The notes beneath the pieces were generated by a model that saw only the letters and a program-made list of their open reading frames with translations, was not told the origin of the DNA and ran no database searches. DNA of 5,414 nucleotides from Desulfonatronaceae bacterium UBA663 (GTDB lineage: Bacteria; Desulfobacterota; Desulfovibrionia; Desulfovibrionales; Desulfonatronaceae): NCBI GenBank assembly GCA_002299865.1, contig DBNV01000126.1, forward strand, positions 8,464-13,877, written 5' to 3'. A program made the position numbers and the translations under genes. Numbering within the stretch: position 1 is the first letter of the stretch; each line of letters starts with the position of its first letter. Positions 1-5,414 of the stretch are shown here, piece by piece.

Positions 1-1164
1 AGTTTTTACGTCTTGGAAGTGCGCATCTACGACTTTGAACTGGAGGTGGTCTATTCAACTAACAAGACCCTCGTAGGGACGCAGGAACCTGCGGACAAGG
101 CCGTTCAAAAAGCCCTGGAGCCGGGCGTATCCAGCTTCGAATTGATCAGTCGGATTTCCCCCTGGTGGGCGCTATTCAAACTGCAGATCGAGCCGGAATC
201 CTTCGTGCTGCGCACCATCTATCCGCTGCGGGCCGAACGCGGATTCGATCCCGCCGCCGGCCCCGGACCGATCATGGGCGCTTTGGAGTTCACCCAGGAC
301 ATCACCGAGGATTACGCAGCCGTTCTTTTCTTTCAGATGCTGATTCTGGGCGCGTCCTTTGCCTCGTCCCTGGTTCTGTTCTCCGTGCTTTACGTGATCA
401 TCCGGCGGGCCGCTCGGACCATTGCCAAACGAGCTGAGGAAAAGGAGCGCCTGGAACGCGAGTTGCATCAGAATGAGAAACTGGCCAGCATGGGCCGCAC
501 AGTGGCCAGCATTGCCCATGAAATCCGCAACCCCCTGGGCATTATCCGAGGCACCGCAGAACTCCTGTTAAAACGCTCCCAAGGCCAGGATGACCCCCCC
601 CAGAATGACCCACAGACAAAGCTCCTGGGTGCCATTCACGAAGAATCCAAGCGCCTGTCCCAGACGGTCAACGACTTTCTCGACTACGCCAGGCCCCGCA
701 CGCCCCTGAAGGTTGAAGTGAACCTGTCCCGCGTCCTAGATCAAGCCCTGGCCTTCTGGGAACGGGAGACCTCCGACCAGAAGGTGCGCATCGTCAATGA
801 AGTCGCCCCCGGACACGTAGTTCTGGGCGACAAGGACTTGATCTACCGGGCGGTGTACAATGTTCTGGCCAACGCCCTGCAGGCCATGAAGGGCCCGGGG
901 GAAATCCGGATCAGCGTGGAACGCGAAGGCTCGGACACGACGCTTTCGGTGCACGACTCCGGGCCGGGCATCGACCAAAGCGTCAAAAATAAGCTCATGG
1001 ACCCGTTTTTCACCACCAAGGAAGCCGGCACCGGCCTGGGGTTGTCTATTGTATACACCATCATGCTCAGTCATAATGGCCGATTGAGCATCGACAACCA
1101 CCCCAGGGGCGGAGCACTGGTACGCATGACATTTCCCGACCCCAAGTCCGACCCGGGCGGATGA
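1..1164 (+). CDS. Sensor histidine kinase, NtrB/ZraS-like, membrane-bound (5' end missing)
   Basis: This is an autophosphorylating sensor kinase, and presumably it phosphorylates the regulator encoded next. The reading frame is open from base 1, so the true start lies upstream; 387 residues are visible, counted here from base 1. Residues 1-104 look like the end of an extracytoplasmic Cache/PAS-like sensor, with VVYSTNKTLVG near 16-26 and GALEFTQDIT near 93-102. One transmembrane helix spans about 105-134. A charged coiled-coil linker (135-164) leads directly into the dimerisation domain, and I see no HAMP domain. The H-box reads IAHEIRNPLG, with the phospho-acceptor His at 173 (bases 517-519). 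The ATP-binding domain has an N-box (Asn287, Asn291), a G1 box DSGPGI (319-324), an F-box PFF (335-337) and a G2 box GTGLGLS (343-349). All catalytic motifs are intact. A first transmembrane helix should lie upstream of the window. The signal sensed cannot be deduced. The dimerisation hairpin carries a small duplicated insert at bases 586-615. Confidence 0.95.
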   Translation, partial: SFYVLEVRIYDFELEVVYSTNKTLVGTQEPADKAVQKALEPGVSSFELISRISPWWALFKLQIEPESFVLRTIYPLRAERGFDPAAGPGPIMGALEFTQDITEDYAAVLFFQMLILGASFASSLVLFSVLYVIIRRAARTIAKRAEEKERLERELHQNEKLASMGRTVASIAHEIRNPLGIIRGTAELLLKRSQGQDDPPQNDPQTKLLGAIHEESKRLSQTVNDFLDYARPRTPLKVEVNLSRVLDQALAFWERETSDQKVRIVNEVAPGHVVLGDKDLIYRAVYNVLANALQAMKGPGEIRISVEREGSDTTLSVHDSGPGIDQSVKNKLMDPFFTTKEAGTGLGLSIVYTIMLSHNGRLSIDNHPRGGALVRMTFPDPKSDPGG

Positions 1165-1166
1165 GG
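1163..1166 (+). promoter_or_regulatory. Ribosome binding site of the response regulator gene
   Basis: A GAGG core overlaps the kinase's TGA stop codon (1162-1164) and sits 5 nt before the ATG at 1172. It supports that start. It also implies that ribosomes finishing the kinase can initiate on the regulator, as is usual for paired two-component genes. Confidence 0.7.
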
Positions 1167-1171
1167 TCGCC

Positions 1172-2545
1172 ATGTTAAGCAACATCCTCGTCCTGGACGA
1201 CGAGCAAAATTATCTGTTGCTGCTGGAGACCCTGCTCAGGGACGAAGGGCATGCCGTGACCGCTCTTCGGGATCCGGAACTGGGTCTGGCCTTTCTGGAG
1301 GAATCCGAAGTGGACGTGGTCATCACGGACATGAAGATGCCGAAGCTTTCCGGCCAGGAAGTCCTGGCTCATATTCAGAAGAACTACCCGCACATCCCGG
1401 TGCTGATCATGACCGCCTACGGTACCATCGACGCCGCAGTGGAAGCCATGCGTCACGGCGCTTTTGATTACATCACCAAGCCGTTTTCCAACGACGAGCT
1501 GATCCTTTCCGTACGCAAGGCCGTGCAACTGGCTCAGGCCCAGCGCAGATACAGCCTGCTTTCGGAAAACTTCGAACAACGCTACGCCCTGCACCAGATC
1601 ATCGGGCGGAGCAAAGCCATGCGCCGGGTTCTGGAAATGGTCGACAGGGCCGCGCCCAGCAAAAGCACCGCCTTAATCACCGGCGAGTCCGGCACGGGCA
1701 AGGAACTCATCGCCAAGGCCATGCACTTTTCATCCCCAAGGAAAAAAGGGCCCTTCATCTCCGTCAATTGCATGGCACTCAACCCCGGCGTGCTGGAAAG
1801 CGAACTGTTCGGCCATGAAAAGGGCTCCTTCACCGGTGCTGTGGCCCGCAAGCGCGGCCGGTTCGAACTGGCCCAGGGCGGCACCCTGTTTTTGGATGAA
1901 ATCGGAGAGTTGTCTTTGGAACTGCAAGTCAAGCTGTTGCGGGTGCTTCAGGAACGAACCTTCGAGCGGGTCGGCGGCACCGAGTCCATCAGCGTGGATA
2001 TCCGTATCGTGACCGCCTCCAACAAGGACCTGCAGGCGGCAGTGCAAGCCGGAATCTTTCGCGAGGATCTGTTCTACCGCCTCAATGTGGTGCACATCCC
2101 CTTGCCGGCCCTACGCGAGCGACGCGAGGACATTCCCTTGCTGGCGGCGCATTTTTTGAAAAAATTCACTGCGGACAACGCCAGCCGGGTCAAAGGATTT
2201 ACCGCTGAGGTCATCGACTACCTCACGGCCTACGAATGGCCCGGCAACGTACGCCAGTTGGAAAACGTGGTGGAGCGTTGCGTGGTCATGGCCGGGAACG
2301 ACATGATCCGCGTAGAGGACCTGCCCCCGGAAATCAAGGATGAGGAGGCGCAGTTCAAAAGCGCCGTGGATCTTCTTCCTCCCCGCCTGAACTTGGCTGA
2401 GACCCTGGAAAAGATCGAGGCCGCGCTGATCCGCCGCGCCCTGGCCCAGAGCGGTTTTGTCCAGGTCAAATGCGCGGACATGCTGGGCATCTCCAAAAGC
2501 CTGTTGCAGTATAAACTGAAAAAATACAAGCTGACGGGAAATTGA
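1172..2545 (+). CDS. Sigma-54-dependent response regulator, NtrC family
   Basis: This 457-residue regulator has the full three-domain NtrC layout. The receiver domain (about 4-120) has the acidic pair Asp9/Asp10, the phospho-acceptor Asp53 (bases 1328-1330), Thr81 and Lys103-Pro104. The AAA+ domain (about 142-372) has Walker A GESGTGKE (171-178), the sigma-54 contact loop as GSFTGA (218-223, a common variant of GAFTGA), Walker B FLDEIGE (240-246), arginine-finger candidates in FREDLFYRLNV (Arg297, Arg303) and the sensor II motif WPGNVRQLENV (356-366). A Fis-type helix-turn-helix ends the protein (about 416-454, with LGISKSLLQYKLKKY). Every key residue is present, so it should be phosphorylation-controlled and hydrolyse ATP to open sigma-54 promoters. 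The cognate kinase is very probably the gene 7 bp upstream. Its targets are unknown, and I see no clear sigma-54 promoter (GG-N10-GC) in the gaps of this window. The family is certain, but the specific regulon cannot be named. Confidence 0.97.
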   Translation: MLSNILVLDDEQNYLLLLETLLRDEGHAVTALRDPELGLAFLEESEVDVVITDMKMPKLSGQEVLAHIQKNYPHIPVLIMTAYGTIDAAVEAMRHGAFDYITKPFSNDELILSVRKAVQLAQAQRRYSLLSENFEQRYALHQIIGRSKAMRRVLEMVDRAAPSKSTALITGESGTGKELIAKAMHFSSPRKKGPFISVNCMALNPGVLESELFGHEKGSFTGAVARKRGRFELAQGGTLFLDEIGELSLELQVKLLRVLQERTFERVGGTESISVDIRIVTASNKDLQAAVQAGIFREDLFYRLNVVHIPLPALRERREDIPLLAAHFLKKFTADNASRVKGFTAEVIDYLTAYEWPGNVRQLENVVERCVVMAGNDMIRVEDLPPEIKDEEAQFKSAVDLLPPRLNLAETLEKIEAALIRRALAQSGFVQVKCADMLGISKSLLQYKLKKYKLTGN

Positions 2546-2577
2546 TGCAAGACAAAGCCGATTGCGCGCCGCCTTAA
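2545..2577 (+). CDS. Possible 10-codon coupling ORF upstream of recD2
   Basis: An ATG overlaps the regulator's stop codon in a TGATG junction and opens a 10-residue frame, MQDKADCAPP, which ends at TAA (2575-2577). A Shine-Dalgarno-like GGGA (2536-2539) lies 5 nt before this ATG. The frame is the same as that of recD2, whose ATG is 15 nt beyond the TAA. It could be a coupling mini-cistron that delivers ribosomes to the poorly signposted recD2 start, a remnant of an older recD2 start, or chance. No homology is claimed. Confidence 0.25.
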   Translation: MQDKADCAPP

Positions 2578-2592
2578 ACTCCTGCATTGCCC

Positions 2593-4839
2593 ATGAACCA
2601 GATCCCCCTGGAAAAAGCCCGATTCCAACTGGAGGTGGTCCTCCAGGCCGAGGTGCAAACCGTGACGTTCTTCAACGCCCAGAACGGTTACGCCGTGATC
2701 CGGGTCAAGGTGCGCGACGAACCCGGCATGGTCACGGCCGTGGGCCATGTCTTGCAGGTCCGCCCCGGAGAAATGCTGCGCCTCACCGGACAGTGGAAGG
2801 AGCACCCCAAATACGGCCGCCAGTTTCAGATGGACAAGGCCGAACCGTTGCTGCCCGCCGGAGTCAACGCCATCCGCCGCTACTTGGCCTCGGGGCAACT
2901 CAAGGGCATCGGTCCGGTGCTGGCCGAGCGCATGATCGAGATGTTCCAGGACAAAACCCTGGACATCATTGACAACGACCCGGATCAGCTCCTGCAGGTG
3001 GAAGGCATCGGCCGGGCCAAGCTGGAAAAAATCCAAAAATCTTGGGAAGAACAGCACCATGTTCGGGCCCTGATCCTGTTTTTGCAGGAGCATGACGTCT
3101 CCCCGACCCTGGCCGCACGCATCTATCGGCATTTCGGTCCGAGGTCTATGCAGAAGGTGCGGGACAACCCCTTTGAGCTGGCCTACGAGGTGCACGGCAT
3201 CGGGTTCAAAACCGCGGACGCCATTGCCCTGAAACTGGGCTTTGCCGCAGACTGCCGCGAGCGTCTGGAAGCGGCCCTGATTTACCTGCTCTTTCAGTTC
3301 AGCGAGTCCGGCCATGTGTTCTGCCCGGAGGAAGAACTGCTGGTCAAGGCGAGAGGCCTTCTAGAAGACGCCGTGCCGGCCGGCAGGCAAGCGGCAGAGA
3401 TGGACCCGCTGCCGGCGCTGCGCGAGGCCCTGCGATCCCTGCAGGAGCGCAAACGGGTGGTGCTGGAGGAGTTCTCCCCCCAAGGCTTGGGGACCGTGGT
3501 CTACCTGAGGCATTTTTACCAGTGGGAAAAGGAGATCGCGGCGCGGTTCCAGGCCCTTCTGAACCACCCGGCGACCTTGGACAAAGCCAAGCTGCGCGCC
3601 GTGCTCTCCGCATTGGAGGCCAGGCAGAGGATCAAGCTTTCCCCGGAGCAGCGCCAGGCTGTGGAGAGAGCCTGCCAAAACAAGGTCTTCATCCTCACGG
3701 GCGGACCGGGCACGGGCAAGACCACCATCACCCGGTTCATCGTCGACGCCATGACCATGCTGGGCGTCAAGGTCAAGCTGGCCGCGCCCACGGGCCGGGC
3801 CGCCAAGCGCCTGTCCGAGGCCACGGGCGCGGCCGCCTCCACTCTGCACCGCCTGCTCCAATACGCTCCGGACGGCGGCTTCGCCCTGAACGAAACAAAA
3901 ATGCTCAAGGCCGGCATGCTCGTGGTGGACGAGGTCTCTATGCTCGACTGCCATCTTTGCCTGGCCGTGTTGCGCGCCCTGCCCCTGACCTCCAGGCTGG
4001 TCCTGGTGGGCGACGTGAACCAGTTGCCCTCGGTGGGGCCGGGCAACGTGTTGGGCGACCTGCTTGGGAGCGGGACCATGCCCAGCGCCGAACTGACCCA
4101 TATCTACCGCCAGGCCCAGGAAAGCATGATCGTGGTCAACGCCCACCGCATCAATCAGGGGCTTTTCCCCTGCCACTCGCCGAAAACAGCCCCGGAAGCC
4201 GACTTCTTTTGGCTGGAAGAGGAGGATCCCCAGCAGGTCCAGAACATGATCCTGCACATGGTCTGCGAACGCATTCCCGCCAGCTACGGGCTGGATCCCC
4301 GGCTGGACGTGCAGGTGCTGACACCCATGCACAAGGGCGAGGTGGGCACTCAGCAACTCAACGCCCTGCTCCAGGAACGGCTCAACCCGACAGGTCGGGA
4401 ATTCAGCATCGGGCCGCGCAGGATGCGGGTGGGCGACCGCGTCCTGCAACTGCGCAACAACTACGAAAAAGAAGTGTTCAACGGCGACCTGGGCTGGATC
4501 GTGAACGTGGACGTCGAGGAAGGCGAAGCCCTGGTGGAGTTCGACGGCCGGGACGTGGTCTATGAACTGACCGAAATGGACGAGCTGACCCTGGCCTACG
4601 CCGTGAGCGTGCACAAGTCCCAGGGCAGCGAATACCCGGCCGTGGTCATGCCCCTGCTCACCCAGCACTTCATGTTGCTCCAGCGCAACCTGATCTACAC
4701 CGGCCTGACCAGGGCCAGACGCCTGGCCGTGCTCCTGAGCGACAAAAAAGCCTTGGGCCTAGGCCTGAAAAACGTCCAGGCCAAGACCCGCTATACGAAT
4801 CTAGCGTACAGGCTGATGGAAATCATGAACCGGTCGTGA
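2593..4839 (+). CDS. recD2: RecD2-type ATP-dependent 5'-3' DNA helicase
   Basis: This is a superfamily 1B helicase of the RecD2 class, which acts without RecBC. Known members unwind DNA 5' to 3' and are linked to replication-fork and DNA repair tasks in the cytoplasm. From the ATG it is 748 residues, normal for the family. An N-terminal OB-like region (about 14-88) is followed by helix-hairpin-helix repeats with KGIGPVL (104-110), VEGIGRAKL (136-144) and VHGIGFKTADAIALKLG (200-216). Helicase motifs follow: Walker A LTGGPGTGKTT (368-378, Lys376), Ia AAPTGRAAKRL (397-407), II VVDEVSMLD (444-452), III LVGDVNQLPSVGPGNVL (471-487), IV IYRQ (504-507), the UvrD_C_2 segment AYAVSVHKSQGSEYP (668-682) and VI YTGLTRARR (702-710). 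The N-terminal extension and helix-hairpin-helix repeats separate it from RecBCD-type RecD. The start is the weak point. An in-frame TAA at 2575 limits it to TTG 2587 or ATG 2593, and neither has a good Shine-Dalgarno sequence. I prefer the ATG. Confidence 0.95.
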   Translation: MNQIPLEKARFQLEVVLQAEVQTVTFFNAQNGYAVIRVKVRDEPGMVTAVGHVLQVRPGEMLRLTGQWKEHPKYGRQFQMDKAEPLLPAGVNAIRRYLASGQLKGIGPVLAERMIEMFQDKTLDIIDNDPDQLLQVEGIGRAKLEKIQKSWEEQHHVRALILFLQEHDVSPTLAARIYRHFGPRSMQKVRDNPFELAYEVHGIGFKTADAIALKLGFAADCRERLEAALIYLLFQFSESGHVFCPEEELLVKARGLLEDAVPAGRQAAEMDPLPALREALRSLQERKRVVLEEFSPQGLGTVVYLRHFYQWEKEIAARFQALLNHPATLDKAKLRAVLSALEARQRIKLSPEQRQAVERACQNKVFILTGGPGTGKTTITRFIVDAMTMLGVKVKLAAPTGRAAKRLSEATGAAASTLHRLLQYAPDGGFALNETKMLKAGMLVVDEVSMLDCHLCLAVLRALPLTSRLVLVGDVNQLPSVGPGNVLGDLLGSGTMPSAELTHIYRQAQESMIVVNAHRINQGLFPCHSPKTAPEADFFWLEEEDPQQVQNMILHMVCERIPASYGLDPRLDVQVLTPMHKGEVGTQQLNALLQERLNPTGREFSIGPRRMRVGDRVLQLRNNYEKEVFNGDLGWIVNVDVEEGEALVEFDGRDVVYELTEMDELTLAYAVSVHKSQGSEYPAVVMPLLTQHFMLLQRNLIYTGLTRARRLAVLLSDKKALGLGLKNVQAKTRYTNLAYRLMEIMNRS

Positions 4840-4882
4840 TCACTTAAATCAGCTTTGCCCATGCCACAAGGACCATGATCAT
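4836..4882. repeat. Paired TGATCA palindromes in the recD2-thiD gap
   Basis: Two perfect 8-bp palindromes, GTGATCAC (4836-4843, overlapping the recD2 stop) and ATGATCAT (4875-4882), share the core TGATCA, with centres 39 bp apart. As RNA, 4836-4842 could pair with 4876-4882 as a 7-bp stem with one G-U pair and a 33-nt loop. No U-tract follows, so it does not look like an intrinsic terminator. It could be a weak operator pair or chance. Confidence 0.3.
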
Positions 4883-4885
4883 CTA

Positions 4886-4891
4886 AAAGGA
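4886..4891 (+). promoter_or_regulatory. Ribosome binding site of thiD (long spacing)
   Basis: AAAGGA lies 12 nt before the ATG at 4904, longer than the usual 5-9 nt. The thiD frame is open upstream to 4829 but holds no ATG, GTG or TTG before 4904, so this site serves the only available start. Confidence 0.55.
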
Positions 4892-4903
4892 AACCTAAGC
4901 CCA

Positions 4904-5414
4904 ATGACCTCCCCCCCATGCATCCTGACCATTGCCGGATCTGATTCCAGCGGAGGCGCCGGAATCCAGGCCGACTTAAAGACCATCACCGTGCTCGGCG
5001 GCTACGGGGCTTCCGTGATCACGGCCGTCACGGCTCAGAACACCATGGGCGTGCGGGGCATCGCAGCCCTGGACGAAGCCTTTGTCATCAGCCAGTTGAC
5101 CGCCGTGCTGGAAGATCTGCCCGTGGCCGCAGCCAAGACGGGCATGCTCTTTTCCGCCCCGCTGATCCAAGCCTTGGCCAAGGTATTGCGGACAAAGAGC
5201 TTTCCCCTCGTGGTCGACCCGGTCTGCGTGAGCAAAAGCGGTCACAACCTGTTGCTGCCCGAGGCCGTGGAAACGCTGAAGAACGACATCCTGCCCCTGG
5301 CGCACGTGCTCACGCCCAATCGGCCGGAAGCGGAACTCCTCACGGGAATGGTCATCGCTGGAGAAAAGGACGTCCCCCAAGTTCTGGAACGACTCCTCGG
5401 CCTTGGCCCTAAGG
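4904..5414 (+). CDS. thiD: Hydroxymethylpyrimidine/phosphomethylpyrimidine kinase (3' end missing)
   Basis: ThiD phosphorylates 4-amino-5-hydroxymethyl-2-methylpyrimidine (HMP) and then HMP-phosphate, giving the pyrimidine pyrophosphate used to build thiamine phosphate. The first 170 codons are visible, against about 265 residues for typical ThiD. The ribokinase-like fold is shown by TIAGSDSSGGAGIQADLKT (9-27), then TAVTAQNT (40-47, with the conserved Gln), AAAKTGML, the segment VVDPVCVSKSGHNLL and LTPNRPEAELLTG near the window end. No frameshift or missing key residue is seen in the visible part. The catalytic anion-hole region near the C terminus lies outside, so a ThiD-ThiE or ThiD-ThiN fusion cannot be ruled out. 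The start is the only in-frame candidate, 64 bp after recD2. No TPP riboswitch is visible in that gap, so any thiamine control must act elsewhere. A run of seven C occupies codons 3-5. Confidence 0.95.
   Translation, partial: MTSPPCILTIAGSDSSGGAGIQADLKTITVLGGYGASVITAVTAQNTMGVRGIAALDEAFVISQLTAVLEDLPVAAAKTGMLFSAPLIQALAKVLRTKSFPLVVDPVCVSKSGHNLLLPEAVETLKNDILPLAHVLTPNRPEAELLTGMVIAGEKDVPQVLERLLGLGPK

Noticed and set aside
13..15. TTG at 13 as the start of the kinase
   Set aside because: The frame is open back to base 1, the sensor domain is already under way, and there is no ribosome binding site. The gene is truncated by the window edge.
2587..2589. TTG at 2587 as the recD2 start
   Set aside because: It adds only two residues to the ATG at 2593 and has no better ribosome binding site. 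ATG is preferred, but the TTG cannot be excluded.
3522..4565. 347-codon open frame on the + strand in another frame of recD2
   Set aside because: The composition is dominated by Gly, Arg, Pro and Ala, no motif is recognisable, and it sits wholly inside the conserved helicase core.
2230..4668. Long minus-strand open frames opposite recD2 (361 and 435 codons)
   Set aside because: They lie antisense to a gene with all helicase motifs intact. Their translations are rich in His, Gln and Gly with no recognisable domain, as expected for the complement of GC-biased coding DNA.
4861..4878. Five-codon ORF (MPQGP) between recD2 and thiD
   Set aside because: It is too short, has no ribosome binding site, and does not overlap or lie close to either gene's start or stop in a way that suggests coupling.
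4855..4882. Possible sigma-70 promoter for thiD (TTGCCC at 4855-4860 with an AT-richer stretch near 4877)
   Set aside because: The -35 matches only partly and no convincing -10 box lies at the right spacing.
4840..4903. TPP riboswitch or intrinsic terminator before thiD
   Set aside because: The gap is only 64 bp, lacks the conserved TPP-riboswitch elements and has no GC-rich hairpin followed by a T-run.

Overview
The window is an ordinary-looking stretch of a GC-rich bacterial chromosome with four genes, all on the + strand and tightly packed. In order they are the C-terminal part of a membrane-bound sensor histidine kinase (1-1164), an NtrC-type sigma-54-dependent response regulator (1172-2545), a full-length RecD2-type (RecBC-independent) DNA helicase (2593-4839), and the N-terminal two thirds of the HMP/HMP-P kinase ThiD (4904 to the window edge). 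No RNA gene, mobile element, CRISPR array or attachment site is visible. No gap without a gene exceeds 64 bp.

The combination of an NtrC-family kinase/regulator pair, a RecD2 helicase, ATG starts and a strong G/C bias at third codon positions fits a proteobacterium. My best guess is a Desulfovibrio-like member of the former Deltaproteobacteria. This is inferred from protein style only and was not checked by any search.

The kinase and regulator are 7 bp apart, and the regulator's ribosome binding site overlaps the kinase stop codon, so they almost certainly form one operon and one signalling pair. The kinase has an extracytoplasmic sensor region and one visible transmembrane helix. It would phosphorylate Asp53 of the regulator, which would then drive sigma-54 promoters that lie outside this window. 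recD2 follows after 47 bp with no clear terminator or promoter, so read-through from the two-component genes is plausible. recD2 has no recognisable Shine-Dalgarno sequence, but the gap before it holds a 10-codon ORF whose ATG overlaps the regulator's stop codon. This suggests translational coupling. thiD follows after 64 bp with its own, rather distant, ribosome binding site. Its biochemical role in thiamine biosynthesis is unrelated to the upstream genes.

I did not find a convincing undescribed system. The points most worth a second look are small: the mini-ORF and weak start of recD2, a five-codon tandem duplication with an 8-C run in the kinase dimerisation domain, a 7-C run at the start of thiD, and paired TGATCA palindromes in the recD2-thiD gap.
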